DNA of 5,815 bases from JBDSYA01 sp039925865 (GTDB taxonomy: Bacteria; Bacteroidota; Ignavibacteria; Tepidaquicellales; Tepidaquicellaceae), in contig JBDSYA010000112.1 of NCBI GenBank assembly GCA_039925865.1, positions 1 through 5,815 of the forward strand, given 5' to 3'. The translations under genes and the position numbers were made by a program. The notes beneath the pieces are model-generated. The model was not told where the DNA came from. It was given only the letters and a program-made list of their open reading frames with translations, and searched no databases. Below, one piece after another: positions 1 through 4,969 of this stretch; the stretch's first letter is position 1, and every line of letters begins with the position of its first letter.

Positions 1-1
1 G

Positions 2-82
2 GAGAAATTTCCCGATGCTTATGAAGACTTGTTAAGAAAGCCTGCATTTATTTTTTTCAGAGCGATTAAAGAAAGATCATAA
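2..82 (+). CDS. C-terminal end of an unrecognised protein (partial)
   Basis: An open frame enters from the left edge and ends at a TAA at 80-82. Only the last 26 codons are visible; the protein ends in RKPAFIFFRAIKERS. The next gene starts at the very next base (TAA then ATG at 83), which is typical of a translationally coupled operon and supports this as a real gene end. The tail is basic and partly hydrophobic but carries no motif I recognise, so no function is offered. It is probably co-transcribed with the nitrilase-type and SDR-type genes downstream. Confidence 0.6.
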   Translation, partial: EKFPDAYEDLLRKPAFIFFRAIKERS

Positions 83-886
83 ATGAAAGTCGGGTATTTA
101 CAATTTAAGCCTGAGTTTGGTAAACCCGTGGAAAATATTTCCAGCATTAGAAATTTAATTTCTGATAAACAGTTTGATCTGCTTGTTCTTCCCGAACTTG
201 CAAACTCGGGTTATCTGTTTTCAAATAAAAATGAAATGTATGAATTATCAGAAGAAATTGATAATGGAAATTTTTGTAATGAATTGAAAAAGATCTGCTC
301 AGAAAAAAATAGTTTTATAATTTCCGGAATATGCGAGAGAGATGATAAAATTTTCTACAATTCTTCAGTATTGATTAGTCCGGATGGAAATATTAAAGTT
401 TATAGGAAACTGCATTTATTTGATGATGAGAAGAAGTGGTTTACACGGGGAAATTTGGATCTGGAAGTTTATGAGATCAGCGGCAAAGGTTATGAAAAAG
501 TGAAAATAGGGATGATGATATGCTTTGACTGGATATTTCCGGAAACTGCCCGGACACTTGCACTTAAAGGTGCTCAGATAATATGTCATCCTTCAAACCT
601 TGTTATGCACTATTGTCAGAACGCTATGTTTACAAGAGCCCTGGAAAATCATGTGTTCACTATTACTGCAAATCGTATTGGAAAAGATGTCAGGCCCGAC
701 AGCGAAATTTCTTTTACCGGTGAAAGTGTAATCATTGATCCGAAAGGTCAGTATCTTTACAGAGGTTCCAAAGTTGATGAGGAAGTTATAATTATAGATA
801 TTGATCCTTCAGAAGCATTGAATAAAAAAATTAACTTCAACAACGATCTGTTCGGGGACAGGAGAAAAACTTTTTATAAAAATTAA
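83..886 (+). CDS. Carbon-nitrogen hydrolase (nitrilase superfamily amidase)
   Basis: A 267-residue cytosolic enzyme expected to hydrolyse a non-peptide C-N bond (amide, N-carbamoyl amine or similar). The superfamily triad is complete: Glu38 in LPELANSGY, Lys109 in YRKLHLF and Cys147 in MMICFDWIFPE. The stretch near 169-200 (HPSNLVM ... RALENHVFTITANRIG) and the end (NKKINFNNDLFGDRRKTFY) closely resemble, from memory, archaeal PH0642-type nitrilase-fold amidases. Length is normal and there is no signal peptide or extra domain. ATG at 83 directly follows the previous gene's stop and begins the usual first beta strand (KVGYLQF), so the start is secure. The SDR-like gene follows after 9 bp. The substrate cannot be told from sequence; N-carbamoylputrescine or beta-ureidopropionate hydrolases are related alternatives, but no polyamine or pyrimidine gene is nearby. 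Confidence 0.9.
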   Translation: MKVGYLQFKPEFGKPVENISSIRNLISDKQFDLLVLPELANSGYLFSNKNEMYELSEEIDNGNFCNELKKICSEKNSFIISGICERDDKIFYNSSVLISPDGNIKVYRKLHLFDDEKKWFTRGNLDLEVYEISGKGYEKVKIGMMICFDWIFPETARTLALKGAQIICHPSNLVMHYCQNAMFTRALENHVFTITANRIGKDVRPDSEISFTGESVIIDPKGQYLYRGSKVDEEVIIIDIDPSEALNKKINFNNDLFGDRRKTFYKN

Positions 887-895
887 AATAATATT

Positions 896-1552
896 ATGGA
901 TAATAAAATTTTAACAATTGTTGGAATGGGTCCGGGCGTAAGCTATTCAGTTGCACAGAGATTTGCCAAAGATGGTTTTAAGATCGCTATGATCGCAAGG
1001 AATAAACAAAGACTGGATGATTATAAGGATGAGTTTGAAAAAATGAATTTTGAAGTTCAGGGATTCCCTGCTGATGCAGAGGATGAAAGTTCGCTGATAA
1101 GCACGTTTGAGAAAATACATGAGACTTTTGGTAAAACTGAAGTTCTTTTATATAATGCTTTTTCAATGAGAGTTGCAAAGCCGGCTGAACTTAATTATGA
1201 AGACTTTATAAAGGATTTTAAAATAAATGTTGCAGGAGCGTTAGTGTCCTCGCAGCAGGTTCTTCCGTCAATGATCGAAAAAAAAGAAGGTGCGATTTTG
1301 TTCACCGGCGGCGGAACTGGTCTTGAGCCCATGCCTGCATACTCATCGCTGGGTATTGGGAAAGCAGGTATTCGCAATCTGTGCTTCAGCATGTTTAAAG
1401 ATTTAAAATCAAAATGTATTCATGTGGCAACTGTTACTATAACAGGATTTGTAAAACCCGGTACTAAATGGGATCCCGATCTTATCGCTGAGGAGTTTTG
1501 GAAATTATATCAGCAAAAGCCCGGTGAGTTTGAGAGAGAAATTCAGATCTGA
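896..1552 (+). CDS. Short-chain dehydrogenase/reductase-like protein with atypical active site
   Basis: A 218-residue Rossmann-fold protein of the SDR superfamily. The N-terminal glycine-rich loop is GMGPGVSYSVA (Gly10, Gly12, Gly14), followed by an IARNKQRL segment that would contact NAD(P), a DA acidic pair near 60-61, and YNAF (86-89) where classical members have NNAG. Asn111 in KINVAGAL matches the conserved helix Asn. Lys156 in GIGKAGIRNL matches the catalytic Lys, but the position four before it is Leu152 instead of Tyr, and the position of the catalytic Ser is Gly139 (TGGGTG). A Tyr occurs at 149, out of register. Similar proteins with a GGG..LEP...SL..GKA pattern exist as far as I recall, so this looks like a family trait and not damage. 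It may be a non-classical reductase or a nucleotide-binding non-enzyme. It is 9 bp after the amidase and has no visible Shine-Dalgarno sequence. Confidence 0.85.
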   Translation: MDNKILTIVGMGPGVSYSVAQRFAKDGFKIAMIARNKQRLDDYKDEFEKMNFEVQGFPADAEDESSLISTFEKIHETFGKTEVLLYNAFSMRVAKPAELNYEDFIKDFKINVAGALVSSQQVLPSMIEKKEGAILFTGGGTGLEPMPAYSSLGIGKAGIRNLCFSMFKDLKSKCIHVATVTITGFVKPGTKWDPDLIAEEFWKLYQQKPGEFEREIQI

Positions 1553-1628
1553 TCAAACAATAAAATTTAATGCAATATTTTACTCCTTCATGGTGCAATG
1601 ATAGAAAATAATATATTAGTGATACAAT

Positions 1629-1773
1629 GTTTCAATTGATGAGCCGATTAATGTTTACACAAAACTTAAGTAGGGCAGTTTAATGGTTATTCCCGATACT
1701 CAGCAACTGATAGAAAAAAATTCCAATTAAAAGATTAGCTGATGAAATTAAATCACTTTTTGATTTCAAATAA
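1629..1773 (+). pseudogene. Decayed coding fragment, function unknown
   Basis: The gap between the SDR-like gene and the 91-residue gene holds a stretch that reads like protein but is interrupted. From 1629 the frame gives VSIDEPINVYTKLK, then TAG at 1671-1673, then GSLMVIPDTQQLIEKN. Next to an A7 tract (1714-1720) the frame must skip one base to continue as PIKRLADEIKSLFDFK, ending at TAA 1771-1773. Amino-acid composition and the amphipathic last helix look coding-like, yet no frame is open throughout. I do not recognise the family. The alternative is chance in AT-rich spacer DNA. The rest of 1553-1829 shows no RNA gene or strong hairpin. Confidence 0.3.
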
Positions 1774-1785
1774 ATAGTTTTTATC

Positions 1786-1816
1786 TTGAAGTTGTAAATT
1801 TATAAAAATACGTTAC
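1786..1816 (+). promoter_or_regulatory. Possible Bacteroidota-type promoter for the 1830-3058 operon
   Basis: A TTG at 1786-1788 is followed after 20 bp by TACGTTAC at 1809-1816, which matches the first six positions of the TAnnTTTG -7 consensus of Bacteroidota but not the last two. Transcription would start only a few bases before the ATG at 1830. The spacing equals that of the better promoter at 3337-3367. The match is imperfect and the region is AT-rich, so confidence is low. Confidence 0.25.
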
Positions 1817-1829
1817 TGAAAATTTTAAT

Positions 1830-2105
1830 ATGAGATTACAATCTTCTGATACAAATCCAAAAGCTGAAACCTTGCTCATCGAAATGATAAGAGAACTAAA
1901 TACTTCTCAAAGGATATCAAAAGCCCTATCCCTGTCTTCTTCAATAATTAATCTTTCTAAGAGAGCCATAGAACGTGCCAATCCAAATAAAGACAAGTCA
2001 GAACTTGATTTGCTTTTTGTAAAATTACATTATGGTAATGAACTTGCCGATAAGCTTAAACTTTTTCTTCAAAACACACATAAGTTGAAATGTAAAGGAA
2101 AATAA
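1830..2105 (+). CDS. Small conserved-looking protein of unknown function (91 aa)
   Basis: A 91-residue, soluble, mostly helical protein without signal peptide or membrane segment. It opens with RLQSSDTNPKAETLLIEMIR, has a central SLSSSIINLSKRAIERANP segment, and then LDLLFVKLHYGNELADKLK. From memory, similar small proteins share the SxDT-P-AE start, a run of Leu/Ser/Arg helices, a R-x-NP motif and an L-H-YG-ELA-L motif in several phyla, without an assigned function; I could not check this. The charged helices could suit a protein partner. The GNAT acetyltransferase starts 10 bp downstream, so the two are probably co-transcribed. The ATG at 1830 is the natural start, just after the candidate promoter. 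Confidence 0.7.
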   Translation: MRLQSSDTNPKAETLLIEMIRELNTSQRISKALSLSSSIINLSKRAIERANPNKDKSELDLLFVKLHYGNELADKLKLFLQNTHKLKCKGK

Positions 2106-2115
2106 TCAATTTATC

Positions 2116-2523
2116 ATGATCGTTTACCAGGAAAATCTTGACAATATCAATCCCCAAATGTTAAATAACTTTTTTCAAGGATGGATAAGTTTTCCTTCAC
2201 AGGAAAAACATTTTGAGCTTTTACAAAAAAGTTCTTATAAAATAATTGCAGTTGATAGGGAAAAAAATATAGTAGCAGGATTTATTACTGCAATCAGCGA
2301 TGGTGTGCTATCGGCATACATACCGTTTCTGGAAGTAATTCCTGACTATAAAAATCATGGAATAGGAAGCGAATTGGTAACGAGGATGTTTGAAAAGCTA
2401 AAAGATTGTTACATGATAGATATTTTGTGTGATGAAGACGTTCAGGGATTTTATGAAAAGTTGGGAATGAAAAAAAGTACAGGCATGATCATAAGAAATT
2501 ATAAGAAGCAGTCCGGTGAATAA
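2116..2523 (+). CDS. GNAT family N-acetyltransferase
   Basis: A 135-residue single-domain protein of the GNAT superfamily, which transfers an acetyl group from acetyl-CoA to an amine. Motif A is clear: AYIPFLEVIPDYKNHGIGSELV, with the acetyl-CoA pyrophosphate loop at Asn80-His81-Gly82-Ile83-Gly84. Motif B is FYEKLGMKKSTGMIIRNY near 112-129. The N-terminal half supplies the usual first strands (KIIAVDREKNIVAGFITAI). Length is typical. It is the second gene of the 1830-3058 operon: 10 bp after the 91-residue protein and overlapping the kinase-like gene by 8 bp. The substrate is not evident; the FYEKLGM..S.GM end is common among small-molecule acetyltransferases of unknown target. Confidence 0.9.
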   Translation: MIVYQENLDNINPQMLNNFFQGWISFPSQEKHFELLQKSSYKIIAVDREKNIVAGFITAISDGVLSAYIPFLEVIPDYKNHGIGSELVTRMFEKLKDCYMIDILCDEDVQGFYEKLGMKKSTGMIIRNYKKQSGE

Positions 2524-3058
2524 AAGCAGTGAAAGGATATTAGTTATCGGCTGTCCCGGAAGCGGGAAGAGTACATTTTCAAAAAACCTCGGCAGTATTC
2601 TTAATATCGAAGTAATACATTTAGATAAATATTTTCATAAACCCGGCTGGGTGGAAAGTACTAAAGAAGAATGGAATGAAACTGTGAAGAAATTAATTGC
2701 AAAAGACAAATGGATTATGGATGGAAATTACACAAACACTCTCGGAATAAGGGCTCAACGGGCAGATGAAATTTTATTTTTTGATTATTCATCCCTGTTT
2801 TGTATTTACAGAATTTTCAAAAGAATTTTAAAAACAAAACTAAATTTACAAGTCAGGGATGATATGGCGGAAGGGTGTTCTGAAAAATGGTTTGATTGGG
2901 AGTTCGTTAAGTTTACATGGAATTTCTATGAAAAGGGCAGGATTTCAAATTTTAAAATACTGGATGAATTAAACTTCAATAAAAAAAATTTAAAAGTTTT
3001 TAAAAATGCCGGAGAAGCAAAACTCTACATTAAGAATTTAAATTATAATGTTAATTAA
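2516..3058 (+). CDS. P-loop nucleotide kinase-like protein (FlaR/topology-modulation family type)
   Basis: A 180-residue soluble P-loop NTPase. The Walker A loop GCPGSGKST lies at 12-20, right after the first beta strand. HLDKYFHKPGW (35-45), WIMDGNY (66-72), and RADEILFFDYSSLFCIYRIFKR (82-103, Arg-rich lid-like helix) are hallmarks of the adenylate-kinase-like group often annotated as DNA topology modulation protein FlaR; that name rests on old data and the true substrate is unknown. The start is GTG at 2516, lying 8 bp inside the GNAT gene; no ATG occurs in frame before the P-loop, so a GTG start with translational coupling is the best choice. The 3' end overlaps by 11 bp the ATG of a broken acetyltransferase gene (3048), suggesting the operon was once longer. 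Confidence 0.87.
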   Translation: MNKSSERILVIGCPGSGKSTFSKNLGSILNIEVIHLDKYFHKPGWVESTKEEWNETVKKLIAKDKWIMDGNYTNTLGIRAQRADEILFFDYSSLFCIYRIFKRILKTKLNLQVRDDMAEGCSEKWFDWEFVKFTWNFYEKGRISNFKILDELNFNKKNLKVFKNAGEAKLYIKNLNYNVN

Positions 3059-3160
3059 TATAAATGAAGATTTACGGTTGGAGCCGGTGAATGAATACAC
3101 ACACAGGAATTGTTTGAACTTACAGATGCCAAATTGATTTATTGTTTATTTAACTTATAA
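3048..3160 (+). pseudogene. Truncated, frameshifted start of a RimJ/RimL-type acetyltransferase
   Basis: An ATG at 3048, overlapping the kinase-like gene's stop by 11 bp, opens MLINIDEDL-like sequence (actual: MLININ then EDLRLEPVNEYT). At an (AC)4 dinucleotide tract (3097-3104) the frame must skip two bases to continue as QELFELTDAK. The joined text resembles the N-terminus of RimJ/RimL-type GNATs, where an edL.LrLle...aeeLFeLidaNR pattern precedes the catalytic domain. After about 3133 the similarity ends, and stops follow at 3158. The rest of the enzyme is missing, so this is a remnant. The assignment rests on about 28 residues and could be fortuitous. Confidence 0.4.
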
Positions 3161-3246
3161 TAAAGTACAGGTGCTCCGCTCTGATCAACAATTTCCAGTA
3201 AAGCATATTCCACTTCTCCAAAATAAAAACTTACTATAACAGTATA
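3139..3246 (-). pseudogene. Minus-strand 3' end of an unknown gene, or chance frame
   Basis: On the minus strand, 35 codons are open between a stop at 3247-3249 and the TAA at 3139-3141. The text reads VSFYFGEVEYALLEIVDQSG followed by APVLYYKLNKQ, which alternates like beta strands and looks protein-like. No ATG starts it. It abuts the point where the broken acetyltransferase at 3048 loses similarity, so this may be a deletion or rearrangement junction. I do not recognise the family. Apart from this, the acetyltransferase remnant and the promoter at 3337, the gene-free stretch 3059-3382 shows nothing else I can support. Confidence 0.25.
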
Positions 3247-3328
3247 TTACATTAAAAAAATTTCTTCAACAATTTAAATAAAGAATGGAAACAAAGTATT
3301 ACTTAGTATTAATAGTGAAAGTTTTTTG

Positions 3329-3353
3329 AAATAGGATTGAACAAACCCTATTT
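3329..3353. promoter_or_regulatory. Inverted repeat, possible operator of the antitoxin locus
   Basis: AAATAGG (3329-3335) and CCTATTT (3347-3353) form a perfect 7-bp inverted repeat with an 11-bp centre. The centre contains the TTG -33 element (3337-3339) of the promoter below. Type II antitoxins of the Phd/YefM kind usually bind palindromes over their own promoter, so an autorepression operator is the natural reading. A weak hairpin terminator is less likely because the stem is AT-rich and T-poor downstream. Confidence 0.4.
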
Positions 3354-3367
3354 TAATCTTACGTTTG
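3337..3367 (+). promoter_or_regulatory. Bacteroidota-type promoter of the antitoxin gene
   Basis: TTG at 3337-3339, then 20 bp, then TACGTTTG at 3360-3367: an exact match to the TTG / TAnnTTTG consensus of the Bacteroidota primary sigma factor, with typical spacing. Transcription would begin near 3373, about 10 bases before the antitoxin ATG at 3383, leaving a very short leader without a Shine-Dalgarno sequence. Confidence 0.6.
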
Positions 3368-3382
3368 TAAAAATTATTTAAG

Positions 3383-3626
3383 ATGAAAACTATTACAGCT
3401 ACAAAAGCAAGAAATAATATTTATAAACTAATAGATGAAACTGCAGAAGAAAGTAAACCAATTCAAATTACCGGAAAAAGAAAAAAACGCAGTTTTGATA
3501 TCGGAAGATGACTGGAATGCGATTCAGGAAACGTTATATTTAGTTTCAATTCCGGGAATGAGAGAATCGCTTTTGAAAGGTATGAAAGAACCTGTTGATA
3601 AGTGTTCTGACAAACTCAAATGGTAA
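3383..3626 (+). pseudogene. Phd/YefM-type antitoxin, frameshifted
   Basis: Read from ATG 3383, the first 34 codons give MKTITATKARNNIYKLIDE, then TAEESKPIQITGKRK, the classic N-terminal DNA-binding half of a Phd/YefM antitoxin. In that frame the gene stops early at TGA 3509-3511. Skipping one base in the A7 tract at 3481-3487 restores the family's second half, NAVLISEDDWNAIQETLYL, then SIPGMRESLLKGMKEPVDKC and a SDKLKW end, with TAA at 3624-3626. The joined product would be about 81 residues, a normal length. The downstream frame has its own ATG at 3435, but the first 17 codons from there are out of frame with the family. Such antitoxins neutralise a YoeB-like mRNA interferase; no intact toxin follows. 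Either the gene is broken or the tract slips; a sequencing error is possible but less favoured. Confidence 0.8.
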
Positions 3627-3755
3627 ATGGGAATAACTTATTCTAAAAAAAGTTTGATGCTTTTGTATAACAGAAAAGTAAAACTTTTATTGATTATTTT
3701 TACAATTCATATACTGCACAATTCTGCAATGTACTTAGCTGTAATTGAACATTGA
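3627..3755 (+). pseudogene. Possible remnant of a YoeB-like toxin
   Basis: An ATG immediately after the antitoxin's TAA opens 42 codons. The first ten, MGITYSKKSL, resemble the N-terminus of YoeB/Txe toxins, which start with a strand ending in SKKA/SKKS followed by a helix. The remainder (KVKLLLIIFTIHILHNSAM ...) is not recognisably toxin, and the known catalytic region with its W-S-R-R-I and R-L-V-Y segments is absent in every frame before 3811. Position directly behind an antitoxin is the main support. It may equally be chance spacer sequence. Confidence 0.3.
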
Positions 3756-3807
3756 TAACTGATAATTGATAATTGATAATTGATAATTGATAATTGATAA
3801 TTGATAA
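3752..3807. repeat. Tandem heptamer array, (TTGATAA)8
   Basis: Eight back-to-back 7-bp units TTGATAA; only the second unit differs (CTGATAA). The array ends four bases before the stop codon of the minus-strand reductase gene, in the space between convergent transcripts. The + strand carries TGA and TAA stops in all three frames, whereas the minus strand is free of stops and would encode a repeating LSIINYQ heptapeptide. Such arrays change copy number by slippage. It is not a CRISPR array since there are no spacers. Confidence 0.95.
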
Positions 3808-3811
3808 TTAG

Positions 3812-4885
3812 CTACATATACTCAAGCTTCACATTATCAGTCAAAGGATGCGATTGACAAGTAAGTATATAACCTTCTTCAACTTCAGAATCTGACAAGC
3901 CTTCTCTCTCGTCCATTCTGACTTTTCCTGAATAAAGTTTTGCGCGACATGTTGTACAAATTCCGCTCTTACATGAAAACGGCGGATCAAGATCAGCTTT
4001 AATAGCTGAATTCAGAATATTATCTCCCGGATTCACATTGACAAAATGCTCTTCCCCATCCAGTAATATATGCACTTTCCTTTCTTTTGTCTCATCCTGA
4101 TCATCAGTCACGGGAATAAATTCTTCAGCATGAACAGGTGCAGTAAAATATTCAATATGAATTTTCTTCTGATCAATACCCTGTCCCACTAAATCAATTT
4201 TTATTTTGTCCATCATCTCAACAGGTCCGCAAATGAAATATTCCGCTTCCTTTGGCTTGCCACCGGTATTATCCTTAATAAGCTTAAGAAGATCAGCACC
4301 GTTTATCATACCATTTAAGCCACTCCAGGTATCTGAAGAATTAATAATTGTAAAAAATAATTTAAATCTTTCAGGATGAATACTTTGAAGTTTTATTAAT
4401 TCATCTCTGAAAATTATTCCTTCTTCATCTGTGCTGCCATAATAAAGTATAACTTTACTTTTAGGTTCAACATGAAGAACGGATTTCATTATTGACGTAA
4501 GAGGTGTAATGCCGCTTCCTCCGCCGATCAAAAAATAAATTTTTTCATTTGCAGGATCAAGCTCAGTGAAAAATTTTCCGTTAGGCGGAAAAACCATTAG
4601 AGTATCACCCTCTTTCAGATCATTATATAAATAATTCGAAACAATTCCGTTTAAAATTTTTTTGGAAGCTATAGTAAAATTGTTTTCATAATATGGACTG
4701 GAGCAAAGTGAATATTCTCTTCTGTATTTTTCACCATTTATATTTGCTTCAATTGAAATGAACTGACCATGAGTATATTTGAAAATATCTTTCATCTCAG
4801 CGGGTATGGCAAAATCTATCGCGACAGCATCTTTGTTGAGTTTGACAAGTTTAGAAACTTTAAGCGGATGTAATTTTAAAGACAT
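3812..4885 (-). CDS. PaaE-type flavin/[2Fe-2S] oxidoreductase (NAD(P)H-dependent electron transfer)
   Basis: A 357-residue cytosolic reductase with three domains in the order of PaaE-type reductases. Residues 1-110 form the FAD-binding beta barrel with RREYSLCSSP (FAD contact Arg56-x-Tyr58-Ser59). Residues 115-250 form the NAD(P) domain with LIGGGSGITP (119-128) and FICGP (217-221). Residues 270-357 form a plant-type ferredoxin domain whose cluster ligands are Cys305, Cys310, Cys313 and Cys343 (C-x4-C-x2-C-x29-C). Electrons would pass from NAD(P)H through FAD to the [2Fe-2S] centre and on to a partner. All key residues are present and the C-terminus (LTDNVKLEYM) ends where the family normally ends. 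No oxygenase genes are visible, so the partner is unknown; phenylacetyl-CoA epoxidation cannot be claimed. A terminator separates it from sufT upstream. Confidence 0.9.
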   Translation of the reverse strand: MSLKLHPLKVSKLVKLNKDAVAIDFAIPAEMKDIFKYTHGQFISIEANINGEKYRREYSLCSSPYYENNFTIASKKILNGIVSNYLYNDLKEGDTLMVFPPNGKFFTELDPANEKIYFLIGGGSGITPLTSIMKSVLHVEPKSKVILYYGSTDEEGIIFRDELIKLQSIHPERFKLFFTIINSSDTWSGLNGMINGADLLKLIKDNTGGKPKEAEYFICGPVEMMDKIKIDLVGQGIDQKKIHIEYFTAPVHAEEFIPVTDDQDETKERKVHILLDGEEHFVNVNPGDNILNSAIKADLDPPFSCKSGICTTCRAKLYSGKVRMDEREGLSDSEVEEGYILTCQSHPLTDNVKLEYM

Positions 4886-4911
4886 TGATAAGTTAAAAAT
4901 TTTATATGTTA

Positions 4912-4944
4912 AATAAAAACCTTTCCGAAGAATTCAGGAAAGGT
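4912..4944 (-). terminator. Rho-independent terminator after sufT
   Basis: ACCTTTCC (4919-4926) and GGAAAGGT (4937-4944) form a perfect 8-bp stem; inside, GAA (4927-4929) and TTC (4933-4935) extend it with one bulged base and a three-base loop. Read on the minus strand the stem is followed by TTTTATTT (4918-4911). It starts 25 bases past the sufT stop and ends 26 bases before the reductase ATG. It should close the sufE-sufT transcript; any promoter of the reductase must overlap it or rely on readthrough, and I see no consensus promoter in the gap. Confidence 0.85.
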
Positions 4945-4969
4945 CTGTTGAAATTGTATAGATTAAATA

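Noticed and set aside
987..1392. Two minus-strand open frames (987-1178 and 1195-1392)
   Set aside because: They lie entirely inside the SDR-like gene, have no recognisable motifs and are explained as its antisense shadows.
3435..3485. ATG 3435 as the start of a separate 63-residue protein
   Set aside because: Its first 17 codons do not match the antitoxin family, while the other frame from ATG 3383 does. Only the part after 3486 is genuine antitoxin sequence.
3481..3487. Programmed ribosomal frameshift in the antitoxin
   Set aside because: Restoring the frame needs a +1 shift. A7 tracts favour -1 slipping, and I see no stimulatory stem-loop or rare stop-codon context; mutation or tract slippage is simpler.
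3674..3688. AAAAGT/ACTTTT hairpin as a terminator in the convergent region
   Set aside because: The 6-bp stem is almost pure A/T with a three-base loop, expected by chance in such DNA, and has no clear T-run.
3752..3807. CRISPR-like or protein-coding repeat
   Set aside because: Units are 7 bp with no spacers. The minus-strand heptapeptide reading would need readthrough of the reductase TAG, and the reductase already ends where its family does.
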